64,000 nt of DNA from an uncultured Sunxiuqinia sp. (GTDB lineage: Bacteria; Bacteroidota; Bacteroidia; Bacteroidales; Prolixibacteraceae): assembly GCF_963678245.1 (NCBI RefSeq), contig NZ_OY782773.1:62001-126000 (forward strand), given 5' to 3'. Positions 8,351 to 17,156 of the stretch are shown here, piece after piece. A program made the position numbers and the translations under genes. The notes under the pieces are model-generated. The model saw only the letters and a list, made by a program, of their open reading frames with translations. It was not told where the DNA came from and did not search any database. Position 1 is the stretch's first letter; every line of letters begins with the position of its first letter.

Positions 8351-8384
8351 ATGGTACAAAACCACATAATATATTGAGAAAACT

Positions 8385-9143
8385 ATGGCCAGTATTGGAG
8401 AAGATATAACAAGAAAATTAATTGAACGTGGAGGAATCAAGTCAGGAATGAAAATATTGGACTTAGGGTGTGGAGAAGGTAATGTAACATTTCTACTTTC
8501 AAATTATGTTGGTTCTGAGGGGATTGTTGTTGGCATTGATAGTAATGAAAATGCTATTGACAACGCCCGGAAGAAATCAATAGAACTCGGACATTCTAAT
8601 TTATATTTCATTGTCGGAGATATAACACAAGATTTTAAAATTGAACATTCAAATTTTGACGTAATTATTGTAAGGCGAGCATTGATGTATTTATCAAACC
8701 TCCAAAGTACAATTGTAGCGGCAATAAAACATTTAAAACCGAACGGAATATTTTTAGCACAAGAAAACAATATTTCACATGTTCCGATAGGTTTGGAATC
8801 AATGCCGCATCATAAAAAAATAAATGACCTCATAAGGAAAACACTTGAAAGAGAAAATGTAAATTTCAATTTAGGATTTGAGTTAAATACAATCCTGACA
8901 AATGCTGGGTTAACAGTAGAAAATGTATGGGCAGAGGCTGTATTAAGTACACCAAACCAACCAACACCTTGGTTTTTTTTGGCTCAAGTTATGAAAGACA
9001 GAATGTTAACTCATAAGGTAATAAGCGATGTCTCCGAATTGGAACTTGAAATTTTAGGGGAAAGATTGACTAACGAAAGAATGGAAAACAGTAGGACTTT
9101 TATTAGTGATTTGGTTTTTTGTGCAGTTGCAAGGAATGCGTGA
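8385..9143 (+). CDS. SAM-dependent methyltransferase (cassette gene 7)
   Basis: 252-residue class I methyltransferase. Motif I is LDLGCGEGN (about residues 26-34), motif II is GIDSN, followed by the GDITQDF segment and the post-motif strand FDVIIVRRALMYL. It resembles UbiE/ArsM-like small-molecule methyltransferases; substrate unknown. It starts 44 bp downstream of the GTT box of a6. Its 3' end faces a degenerate site (a7). The ends GTTAGCTG-TGGT and ACCA-CAGCTAAT are still largely complementary. Confidence 0.85.
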   Translation: MASIGEDITRKLIERGGIKSGMKILDLGCGEGNVTFLLSNYVGSEGIVVGIDSNENAIDNARKKSIELGHSNLYFIVGDITQDFKIEHSNFDVIIVRRALMYLSNLQSTIVAAIKHLKPNGIFLAQENNISHVPIGLESMPHHKKINDLIRKTLERENVNFNLGFELNTILTNAGLTVENVWAEAVLSTPNQPTPWFFLAQVMKDRMLTHKVISDVSELELEILGERLTNERMENSRTFISDLVFCAVARNA

Positions 9144-9186
9144 AATGAAATGTAAAAATTACTATTTATAAAACAAGAAATGAAAC

Positions 9187-9290
9187 CACAACAGCTAATA
9201 ATTGTATATGTCAGGCGGGATCCTTCTCGGTTTGACTTGTCAAACCATTTTGCTATTGCCAGACCACACACATGCAAGTGACCGCCAGAA
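9187..9290 (+). repeat. Degenerate attC-like site a7
   Basis: The left end ACAGCTAATAATTGTATATGTCAGGCGGG has AAT where AAC is expected. The right end CATGCAAGTGACCGCC lacks the GTT box. The order and arm sequences still follow the a1 type (GTGACCG just before the expected cut). It marks the decayed right edge of the main array. Confidence 0.5.
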
Positions 9291-9477
9291 TGCTGTTGTG
9301 TGCGCGAGCTTGAATAAATGAAACTTGAAACGAAAATATTAGATTATATTTTAATCTAAAACAAGGCCTGAAAGTGATTGTGTTTGCGAACTTTTAAAAC
9401 GGAAAAGCTATTTAAGACTAAGATTGGAAAAGTAAATATACACTATAAAATGACGAATGAATAAAAAGCCCTCATAC

Positions 9478-9600
9478 AATCGAGTAGTTAGGTTCTCACA
9501 CCTCCCAGCATATGCGACAGCTCTATCCTTTTGCTATCGCTCAGGGGCGGTTCATTAAATCATCGGAGACGAAATTTCCGTTCACACTTTGTCTGCTCCG
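9478..9600 (-). mobile_element. Possible group II intron 3' remnant
   Basis: Read on the minus strand it contains CGATGATTTAATGAACCGCC followed by a GGTGTGAGA stretch, resembling the junction between maturase stop and domain V/VI of bacterial group II introns. A related segment lies at 26440-26600. No maturase reading frame remains. Assignment is tentative. Confidence 0.35.
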
Positions 9601-9629
9601 GGATTAGTTCTGCTTCCTTCAATGTTGGT

Positions 9630-9802
9630 CTCACGGTCAACTACTTTGTATCTTATACTAACGGTTCGGGGCGCTATCTCCGCCAGTAAGGGACTTATGC
9701 CCTGTGGAAATATTTCTATGTATCACGTTATTGGTTAACACTGAAAATTTGTATTTTAAGCATTTTTTAGAGTTTGCAATAAAATGTGCACTGCTCATGC
9801 TG
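9630..9802. repeat. Dispersed repeat pair member (partner 19272-19426)
   Basis: Two blocks are shared in the same order: TTGGTCTCACGGTCAA, and ACGTTATTG-TTAACACT-AAAATTTGTATTTTAAGCATT through CTCATGCTGG. The partner lies next to another attC-like site, so this may be part of a decayed cassette or intron insertion. Confidence 0.55.
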
Positions 9803-9864
9803 GGCGCAACACATGCAATAAAAACATAGGACGGGAAGTTCTAAATTTTAACAAAAAAACATAT

Positions 9865-9934
9865 AATTACTAATTAAGAACAAACTAATTTTACCGTTAG
9901 TCAGAAATTCTGAACTTAGCTTAAGTTAGTAATT
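9865..9934. repeat. Inverted repeat upstream of the LarA-like gene
   Basis: The arms AATTACTAA-TTAAG (9865-9878) and CTTAAGTTAGTAATT (9920-9934) are complementary apart from one extra base. It could be an operator, an mRNA leader hairpin or a small recombination site. Confidence 0.4.
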
Positions 9935-9979
9935 ATCAACCTTATTATTATATAAATAGAAAAATAAATAAAGAAAACT

Positions 9980-11263
9980 ATGGCTTGGTTTTATGAGAAA
10001 AAGGCGGAAATTAATAGAGATGAAATAAAGACTCTGGTATTAAAAAGTGCAGACGAATGTTTAAGCAGGATCTGTCAAAGTCCTAAGAAGGTGTTGTTAT
10101 TACCCCCAGACATTACAAGAGCACATAGTGGAGCTGGTTGGATAACTGAATTCTTTTACAATTACTTCGCTAAAATGGCTGATGTTTATGTTATTCCAAC
10201 GCTTGGACAACATGTGCCACATACTGAAGATCAGAATAAATGGATGTTTGGGGGCATACCTGAAGATAAAATATTAAAACATGATTGGAGAAATGATGGA
10301 AAGAAAATAGGAACAATACCTGCCAATTATGTTGAGAAAATTACGCAAGGCAAGGCAAATTGGGAAATACCAATTTCAATAAACCGAACTGTATTAGAAG
10401 GGAATTGGGATTTGATAATAAATGTTGGGCATGTTGTTCCTCATGAAGTGTTGGGATTTGCCAATCACAACAAAAACTATTTTATTGGACTTGGCGGCAA
10501 AGATACAATTTGCGCATCCCATATGGCAGCCGCATGTTATGGCATAGAAAATAATCTTGGCTCATTAGTGACACCATTAAGGCATTGTTATAATAAAGCT
10601 GAAAATGAATTTCTCAGCCATTTGCCAGATGTTTACATTCAAGTGGTAATGGCATATAATAACGAAGGGAAACTTGTGCATACTGGATTTTATTGTGGCG
10701 ATGATTTAGATACATATCTTTTGGCTGCTAAACAATCAAAATCTGAAAACATTACGATTGTTCCACCCTTGAAGAAGGTAGTTGCTATTATGCAAGGCGA
10801 TGAGTTTTTTAGTACATGGGTTGCCAATAAAGCAGTTTATCGTACACGAAAAGCAATGGCTGACGGCGGAGAGCTTATTATAATTGCACCCGGATTAAAA
10901 CGGTTTGGAGAACAAGATGAAGTAGATCAAATTATTAGGAAATATGGATATTCGGGTACTGAAAAAATAATGAAATACTGGAAAGATAACGAAGAGCTCC
11001 AAGATTTAACTCATGCAACAGCACATTTAATACATGGTTCATCAGAAGACCGATTTAAAATAACGTATGCACCTGGACACTTGACAAAAGATGAGATTGA
11101 GTCTGTAAACTTTGGATATCTCGATTATAATAAAGCTATGGAAATGTATTCGCCAGCTAAACTTAAAAATGGATTTAATATACTTCCAAACGGAGAAGAA
11201 ATATACTTTATAAGTACGCCATCTGCTGGATTATGGACGACAAAAGAAAAACTTAATGAATAA
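9980..11263 (+). CDS. LarA-like nickel-pincer racemase/epimerase family protein
   Basis: 427 residues, the usual length for lactate racemase LarA homologues (DUF2088). Key family motifs are present: PDITRAHSG (43-51, LarA DxTR loop), LGQHVPHT (75-82, active-site His), GHVVPHEVLGF (150-160, second His) and GLGGKD (170-175), where the lysine binds the pincer cofactor in LarA. The family interconverts 2-hydroxyacid or sugar-acid stereoisomers using a nickel pincer nucleotide; this protein's substrate is unknown. The cofactor genes larB/larC/larE are not in this window. It stands alone between repeat remnants. Confidence 0.75.
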   Translation: MAWFYEKKAEINRDEIKTLVLKSADECLSRICQSPKKVLLLPPDITRAHSGAGWITEFFYNYFAKMADVYVIPTLGQHVPHTEDQNKWMFGGIPEDKILKHDWRNDGKKIGTIPANYVEKITQGKANWEIPISINRTVLEGNWDLIINVGHVVPHEVLGFANHNKNYFIGLGGKDTICASHMAAACYGIENNLGSLVTPLRHCYNKAENEFLSHLPDVYIQVVMAYNNEGKLVHTGFYCGDDLDTYLLAAKQSKSENITIVPPLKKVVAIMQGDEFFSTWVANKAVYRTRKAMADGGELIIIAPGLKRFGEQDEVDQIIRKYGYSGTEKIMKYWKDNEELQDLTHATAHLIHGSSEDRFKITYAPGHLTKDEIESVNFGYLDYNKAMEMYSPAKLKNGFNILPNGEEIYFISTPSAGLWTTKEKLNE

Positions 11264-11357
11264 AGAGGGTGGTTCGCAGCAATAAACCTCCAACTCATTA
11301 TTTATATTCCTCAATGAAAAAAGAAGGCAGGGATTGGTACAAAGACTAAAGAAAAAA

Positions 11358-11414
11358 AGCACTAAATTTAAGATTCAACCCGAGCAACTCGGGTTGAATC
11401 TTAAATTTAGTGCT
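11358..11414. terminator. Perfect 27-bp hairpin
   Basis: Arms 11358-11384 and 11388-11414 are perfectly complementary around a CAA loop. Seven As just before the left arm give a U-tract only if read leftward, so as an intrinsic terminator it faces the minus strand, where no gene is seen. It sits 95 bp after the LarA-like stop codon and may also act as a 3' stabiliser. Confidence 0.5.
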
Positions 11415-11575
11415 CGATTAGAGTAGTAACTCCAATATGGTTTTGTGACAGCTTTTGCGCAATCGATTTGTTAGTAGGATAGTCGCTGTTCATTATTTTG
11501 TACCTTAAACAAGGATAACCTGCAAGGTTTGATGACAGAAATAAAACATTAATTTACTTCATAGTATTTATTCGC

Positions 11576-11583
11576 TATTTTTG
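11576..11583 (+). promoter_or_regulatory. -7 element of the sigma-factor operon
   Basis: TATTTTTG matches TAnnTTTG and lies 23 bp before the TTG start of the sigma factor gene. No clear -33 TTTG is seen. Confidence 0.5.
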
Positions 11584-11606
11584 CAGATTGAATGATTTAA
11601 GATGAT

Positions 11607-12203
11607 TTGAACTTGAGGCTAAATGAAAATAATATTGATCAAGACCTTTTATCCCGATTTATAAATGGTGATCTGCAAGCTTTCGACCTTATTTATGAGC
11701 GTTATAGTCACAAATTATTTTCATTTATTTTTAAGATTTTGAAAAATGAAACTGAAGCCGAAGATGTAATGCAGGAAGTTTTCGTGAAAATCTGGGAATC
11801 GAAAGAGAAACTTGAAGGTGATAAATTGTTGGACTCCTATATTTTTACGATTGCTTATAATAGTTCGATTAGCCTCATTCGAAAACGGATAAACAATCGA
11901 AAATACATAGATTACCTGCGAAATTCTTCCGTTTTTGAAAATACACCTGCCACTACTAGTGAATTGGAGTTTTACGAACTAAATAAGCTGATTGAAGAAT
12001 TAATCCAAAATCTTCCAGAACGGCAAAGGCAGGTTTATCTGTTGCACCGAGAAAAAGGTCTTACCTATCCTGAAATTGCTAAAAAATTAGGAATTTCAAA
12101 AAATACCGTAGAAAATCATATGGTGAAAGCACTGAAGTTTCTACGCATGAATATGGACAAAAGCCTATTGACTAGTCTATTGTTGCTCTTTCTTTTTCCG
12201 TAA
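11607..12203 (+). CDS. ECF-type RNA polymerase sigma-70 factor
   Basis: 198 residues. Region 2 (DLIYERYSHKLFSFIFKIL, EDVMQEVFVKIWE) binds core polymerase and the -10 box. Region 4 (LPERQRQVYLLHREKGLTYPEIAKKLGISKNTVENHM) is the C-terminal helix-turn-helix. It belongs to the Bacteroidetes FecI-like sigma factors that sit upstream of a FecR anti-sigma and SusC/SusD genes. The start is a TTG at 11607; nearby ATGs run straight into stops. A short hydrophobic C-terminal tail (LLTSLLLLFLF) follows region 4. It is likely activated when the SusC receptor signals through FecR. Confidence 0.92.
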   Translation: MNLRLNENNIDQDLLSRFINGDLQAFDLIYERYSHKLFSFIFKILKNETEAEDVMQEVFVKIWESKEKLEGDKLLDSYIFTIAYNSSISLIRKRINNRKYIDYLRNSSVFENTPATTSELEFYELNKLIEELIQNLPERQRQVYLLHREKGLTYPEIAKKLGISKNTVENHMVKALKFLRMNMDKSLLTSLLLLFLFP

Positions 12204-12453
12204 TAGCCTCTCCTTTTTTTGTTTTAGTATATGTGTTTGTATATGAGTGGCAAGGCTGTTTTTTTATATGCTCTCATTGATTCGAAAAGAATAGGAATTC
12301 ATTTTTTTTGTATTTGAAATGGTGGTGTTTGTATTGTTAGGCGTATTACTTCACAAAAACAATACTCTGGTTTGAATTTGAAGAAAACAAGCGACGGATG
12401 ATCTTAGATGTATTTGAATTGGATAAAAATGGAGTTTGGATAATAAGTAGTTT

Positions 12454-13509
12454 ATGAAAAAGGAGTTGCTTAAAAAATACCTGCAAGGCAATTGTTCTGA
12501 TAAAGAGTTCGATCAATTTTTACTCTGGATCAGGGAAGAATCCCTGACAAATTCAGGTAAAGCCATCGTGCAGGAGTTGTGGGCGGAATTTGAGCCAGAG
12601 GCAGGACCAGTAGAAAAATTAAAATACGACAGGATTTTAAATCAGATCCATAGGAAAATCGACACCGTTCCAAAATTCAACAGATTTACGATCCAAAAGG
12701 CAATGGGACGAAGGCGGATATTGACAGTAATTACGCGTTTTGCTGCTGTTTTGCTTTTACCGGTGCTACTATTGTTGGTTTATTCCAACTTGCCGCTTAA
12801 AGGAAAGTTTGCAGAAAACTTGAGTGATTTGGAAGTTGTAGCCCCCCTGGGGGCACGGATGCATATTGAACTTGGAGACGGTACCAAAGTGTGGTTAAAT
12901 AATGGGAGTAGTTTGAAGTACCCTTATGAATTTAAAGGGAATGACCGTAGAGTGTATCTAAATGGTGAAGGCTATTTTGAAGTGGCCCATAATCAAAAAA
13001 TTCCTTTTATAGTCGAAACAAAATTTCTGGATGTGAAGGCAACTGGTACTATCTTTAATGTCAATGCTTATGCTGGAGATGATACTGTTGAGACAACTCT
13101 TGTAGAGGGGAAAGTTATACTTTATGATACTGGTAATAATGAAAAAGTCAAAGCGTTAACTCCAAATGAGTGTTTAAAGTTCAATCCAGTGAGCAGGGTT
13201 TATAAATTGGATCGTGGCAATACAGAGAAGTATGTCGCATGGAAAGATGGTTTTTTGGTTTTTAAAAATGATCCGATCTCGGAAATTACGAAAAAACTGG
13301 AGCGGCGGTACAATATTAAAATTGAAACTACGGATGAACTGATAAATGAATATACATGTACAGCAACATTTGCTGAAGAGCCTTTATCTCAGGTTCTTGA
13401 ATTATTAGCTTTGGCTACTCCAATCACTTATGAGTTTGTTCCACGAGAAAAAATGCCTGATGGTAGCTTCTCAAAACAGCGAATAAGGATTGGACGGAGG
13501 AACGAATAA
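12454..13509 (+). CDS. FecR-family anti-sigma factor (DUF4974)
   Basis: 351 residues with three parts: a cytoplasmic N-terminal anti-sigma segment, one membrane span (about residues 92-110, FAAVLLLPVLLLLVYSNL), and a periplasmic FecR domain (GARMHIELGDGTKVWLNNGSSLKYP) plus a C-terminal DUF4974 domain (ISEITKKLERRYNIKIE) that contacts the receptor's N-terminal STN domain. It should hold the preceding sigma factor inactive until the TonB receptor binds its ligand. It lies 250 bp after the sigma gene and upstream of susC, the canonical order. Confidence 0.93.
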   Translation: MKKELLKKYLQGNCSDKEFDQFLLWIREESLTNSGKAIVQELWAEFEPEAGPVEKLKYDRILNQIHRKIDTVPKFNRFTIQKAMGRRRILTVITRFAAVLLLPVLLLLVYSNLPLKGKFAENLSDLEVVAPLGARMHIELGDGTKVWLNNGSSLKYPYEFKGNDRRVYLNGEGYFEVAHNQKIPFIVETKFLDVKATGTIFNVNAYAGDDTVETTLVEGKVILYDTGNNEKVKALTPNECLKFNPVSRVYKLDRGNTEKYVAWKDGFLVFKNDPISEITKKLERRYNIKIETTDELINEYTCTATFAEEPLSQVLELLALATPITYEFVPREKMPDGSFSKQRIRIGRRNE

Positions 13510-13581
13510 ATACGAATTAAGTTGACAATCTATAAAATGAAATGCCAATGAAATAAATGTTGATGCTTTAGATTAAAAGAA

Positions 13582-13609
13582 GCAGGAAAATGCATCACCA
13601 TTTTCCTGC
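13582..13609 (+). repeat. Hairpin between fecR and susC genes
   Basis: Perfect 11-bp stem GCAGGAAAATG/CATTTTCCTGC with loop CATCAC and no U-tract. It could be an mRNA processing or stability element separating regulator and receptor transcripts. Confidence 0.45.
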
Positions 13610-13669
13610 AACAGACTCAAAAACGTCAAATTTAGTTTGACTATTTTAAACCTTAATCAAAACAAAAGT

Positions 13670-16600
13670 ATGAAAAAAAATGTAAGGGATCATGCTCTTG
13701 GAAGTTCATTTCCAAGTGCTTTAAAAATCTTGCTAAAAATGAAACTAACATTATTTGTAGTCCTGTTTTCTTTTTTTGGATCGGTTGCTTCTGAAACTTA
13801 TTCTCAGACAACCAGGCTTTCTTTGGATTTGAAAAACGAAAAAGTGGTCAGCGTTCTCGAAAGTATCGAAGATCAGAGTAATTTTTTCTTTGTCTACTCT
13901 GAAAAAATGATTGATGTAAATCGTATTGTTGATATTACAGTTAAAGATGTACCGGTCGATAAAATATTAGATGAAGTTTTTGACGGGACGAATGTGTCCT
14001 TTATGGTGAGAGGTAGGCAAATTGTGCTATCATCACCTGACGGAAATACCTTGTTTACGAACCAGTCTAAATCCATTTCCGGTAAAGTATCCGATTCTTC
14101 GGGAGCTTCACTCCCTGGGGTAACAGTTGTCGTGAAAGGCACAACAAGAGGGACAATCACGGATGTGGATGGGCGTTATTCGTTGTCTGATGTTCCAAAT
14201 GATGGAACTCTTCAATTTTCTTTTGTTGGTATGAAAATGCAAGAAGTTCCGGTTTCTGGTAAATCATTTATCGATGTGATAATGGAAGAAGAATCAATTG
14301 GACTTGACGAGGTTATCGCTATTGGGTACGGAACAATGAAAAAAAGTGACTTAACCGGATCTGTCGGAAGTGTAAAATCGGAAAACCTTGTTTCAAAGGG
14401 GTCTACATCTGTTATGGAAGGATTACAGGGGCAGGTTGCAGGTGTTAATATTCAGCAAGTTTCAAGCCGTTCGGGTGATGGTTTTAACATTCAAATCCGT
14501 GGAAAAAGCTCTATGCAAGGAGGGGAACCACTATATGTAATCGATGGAGTGGTATGTGACAATATGAACTTTTTGAATCCTATGGATATTGAGAAAATTG
14601 ATGTTTTAAAAGATGCTTCTTCTACTGCCATTTATGGTTCTCGAGCCACAAATGGTGTATTAATGATTACCACTAAAAAGGGAACGGAAATATCAGAAAC
14701 AATAAAAACAAACGTAAGCTATGATGGCTATTACGGGGTCCGAAAATCAGGATATATGCCTGATTTTATGGATGGTGATCAATTTCTGAGATATCGTTTT
14801 TCTCGTTATTTATCTTCTTCTCAAGATGCAACGACCGGATCTACAGACTGGAATATGACAGATGCTAATTTTAGGAATTTCTGGAATGCTGACAGTCCAG
14901 TTGTAAAACAAATATATGCAGACAAAAATTATACAAATTGGCAAGACATTGTTCTTAGGGATGGGCAACAACAGAACCATTTTGTTAATATTGCTGGAAA
15001 TAGTAGAGACATCAGTTACCGTGTTGGGATCGGGTATCAAGCAGAAGATGGTATTCTTTATGATGGCTATGAAAGGTGGAATATTAAAGCATCTCTTGAT
15101 TCAAAAATTAATGATCAACTAAAAGTAGGCTTTAATACAAATATGGCTACATCATTGCAAGAAAGAGGAAGTTTAAATTCGGTGCTTACCGGCTTTAAAA
15201 TGACCCCGGTCATGCCAGCTTATTATTGGGAAGGTGATAATGTTGGGGAACCAATTCTTCAACCTGGTAAAGATGTTGCTATTTATCCCAATGGTGGTGG
15301 CCCAACTTCTATGACCAATCCGATAATTGACCGTATGAATTCGACTCATGATGTTCGTTCTTACTATGTGATGGCAAATACTTATTTACAATATGCTCCG
15401 GTGAAGGATATCATTTTGAAGACCACTTTTTCACCTATGTACACAAAAAATCATAACGGAATGTTTTATGGTGTAAATACAGAAAATCGTCGAGGCAAGA
15501 CTAATTATGCTGAAGACAATAGTGATGAAGTATTTTCCTACACCTGGGACAACCAAGTGAATTACCTCAAAAAGTTCGGTGATCATAACTTTAATCTTCT
15601 GGGACTAGTCAGCGTTTATAGTAAGAAAATGACAGGGAACAATATGACGGTGGTTGACATGCCTTTTGATGTCAACTGGTATAATTTATCTTCAGGGACT
15701 GTTCAAAACCAAGGAAGCTATTATGAAAAAATCACCATGCTTTCGTATGTTACTCGCTTGAATTATGATTATAAGGGGAGATATTTAGCTACAATATCCA
15801 GTCGTTGGGACGGTAGCTCTAAATTCAAAAAGGAAAATCGTTGGGGGATGTTCCCATCAGCTGCATTGGCATGGCGAATGTCAGAAGAAAGCTTTTTGGA
15901 AGCGACAGACTGGTTAACGAACCTCAAACTTCGAGTTAGCTATGGTGTTACTGGAAATAATGCACTCGTTGGTCCATATGATACACAGTCTTTAGCCGAT
16001 ACAAAATATTATTATAATTATGGATCTACGGTAGCCAATGGTTACGGATATAGTTTTACAAACCCGGATCTTACATGGGAAAAAACAAACGAAATTAATG
16101 CAGGTTTAGATTTTGGATTATGGAATAACCGGGTATACGGTTCTATTGACGTTTATCATAAGATATCAAAAGACTTATTGATGGAAATGGATACTCCCTA
16201 TGAATTAGGTTCATCTACTGGTTCTATTTGGAGTAATGTTGGTAAAGTTAAGAACAGTGGTATTGAGGCACAATTAACTACGGTCAATGTCAAGAAGAAG
16301 GAGTTTACCTGGACTACTTCTTTCACCTTTGCGCATAACAAAAATGAAATTCTGGAATTAAATGGAGGGAAAGAAGATTTAACCGGTAACTGGTGGTTTA
16401 TAGGGCAGCCGATCGATGTGGTTTATGGCTATGTATTAGACGGTGTATGTACAGCCGAGGAAGCTGCTGCCATTGCTAGAGATGCCAACCAAAAGACAAA
16501 ATTCTATGAAGGTGAGATGAAAATTAAAGATACGGATGGATCTGGTACTATTGACCCAAATGATAAAACCATACAAGGACATGTAGATCCCTCTTGGACA

Positions 16601-17137
16601 GGTAGTTTGTCCTCCAATGTCAACTATAAAAACTTTGATTTTTCATTTAGTGTTTATACTTCTCAGGGAAGTAAAGTTTACAGCCCGTTTATGCTCGCAT
16701 TTGCCAGTTTCACCAGTCGTGGTCAGCAACGTTTGAATATGAACTATTATATTCCTGATGGAGCACCTGTTTTAGGAGCAGATGGTGAAATTGCTTCTCA
16801 AAATGGTACTCACTACGGTTCGTATCCTTTCCCAACAGGAGGTGCAGATAATGCAGGGGCTGGTTCCTTTTGGCTTAACAGCGATCAGGGAAGTCAGTAT
16901 TTTGTTGACAACTCTTATGTAAAAGTAAAAAACATCGTTCTGGGGTATACTATTCCAAAGAAAATAATCTCTAAAATTATGATGGCTAATTGTAGAGTTT
17001 ATTTAAATGTCCTCAATCCATTCACTTTTACCAATTATAAGGGCTTTGATCCTGAATGGGCCGATGCTTCTATTAGTGATGGTGCTGGTGGTGTAAGTTC
17101 TAAAACTTATCAAATTGGTGTTAACGTGAAATTCTAA
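13670..17137 (+). CDS. SusC/RagA-family TonB-linked outer-membrane transporter with STN signalling domain
   Basis: 1155 residues from the ATG at 13670; the upstream TTG would add 11 non-homologous residues before the signal sequence. Order: signal sequence; STN domain (LSLDLKNEKVVSVLESIEDQSNFFFVYS...) for cell-surface signalling; carboxypeptidase-D regulatory-like domain (KSISGKVSDSSGASLPGVTVVVKGTT); TonB plug (LDEVIAIGYGTMKKSDLTGSV); 22-strand barrel ending in ...TYQIGVNVKF. It imports large ligands, usually glycans, together with the SusD partner and probably signals to the FecR/sigma pair upstream. No glycoside hydrolase or sulfatase is adjacent, so the ligand is open. Confidence 0.95.
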   Translation: MKKNVRDHALGSSFPSALKILLKMKLTLFVVLFSFFGSVASETYSQTTRLSLDLKNEKVVSVLESIEDQSNFFFVYSEKMIDVNRIVDITVKDVPVDKILDEVFDGTNVSFMVRGRQIVLSSPDGNTLFTNQSKSISGKVSDSSGASLPGVTVVVKGTTRGTITDVDGRYSLSDVPNDGTLQFSFVGMKMQEVPVSGKSFIDVIMEEESIGLDEVIAIGYGTMKKSDLTGSVGSVKSENLVSKGSTSVMEGLQGQVAGVNIQQVSSRSGDGFNIQIRGKSSMQGGEPLYVIDGVVCDNMNFLNPMDIEKIDVLKDASSTAIYGSRATNGVLMITTKKGTEISETIKTNVSYDGYYGVRKSGYMPDFMDGDQFLRYRFSRYLSSSQDATTGSTDWNMTDANFRNFWNADSPVVKQIYADKNYTNWQDIVLRDGQQQNHFVNIAGNSRDISYRVGIGYQAEDGILYDGYERWNIKASLDSKINDQLKVGFNTNMATSLQERGSLNSVLTGFKMTPVMPAYYWEGDNVGEPILQPGKDVAIYPNGGGPTSMTNPIIDRMNSTHDVRSYYVMANTYLQYAPVKDIILKTTFSPMYTKNHNGMFYGVNTENRRGKTNYAEDNSDEVFSYTWDNQVNYLKKFGDHNFNLLGLVSVYSKKMTGNNMTVVDMPFDVNWYNLSSGTVQNQGSYYEKITMLSYVTRLNYDYKGRYLATISSRWDGSSKFKKENRWGMFPSAALAWRMSEESFLEATDWLTNLKLRVSYGVTGNNALVGPYDTQSLADTKYYYNYGSTVANGYGYSFTNPDLTWEKTNEINAGLDFGLWNNRVYGSIDVYHKISKDLLMEMDTPYELGSSTGSIWSNVGKVKNSGIEAQLTTVNVKKKEFTWTTSFTFAHNKNEILELNGGKEDLTGNWWFIGQPIDVVYGYVLDGVCTAEEAAAIARDANQKTKFYEGEMKIKDTDGSGTIDPNDKTIQGHVDPSWTGSLSSNVNYKNFDFSFSVYTSQGSKVYSPFMLAFASFTSRGQQRLNMNYYIPDGAPVLGADGEIASQNGTHYGSYPFPTGGADNAGAGSFWLNSDQGSQYFVDNSYVKVKNIVLGYTIPKKIISKIMMANCRVYLNVLNPFTFTNYKGFDPEWADASISDGAGGVSSKTYQIGVNVKF

Positions 17138-17156
17138 TTCTAAAGATTTATAAGAT

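Larger units (their letters stand above)
9291..9979. other. Gene-free stretch with mobile-element relics
   Basis: No gene is seen in about 690 bp. On the minus strand, 9478-9600 reads TGATTTAATGAACCGCC and ends in GGGAGGTGTGAGAACC, resembling the 3' part of a group II intron after its maturase gene. 9630-9802 shares blocks with 19272-19426. An imperfect inverted repeat at 9865-9934 lies 46 bp before the next gene. Confidence 0.45.

Noticed and set aside
3566..9290. CRISPR array interpretation of the regularly spaced repeats
   Set aside because: The spaced units are genes of 0.5-1 kb, the repeats are about 138 bp imperfect palindromes, and there are no cas genes.
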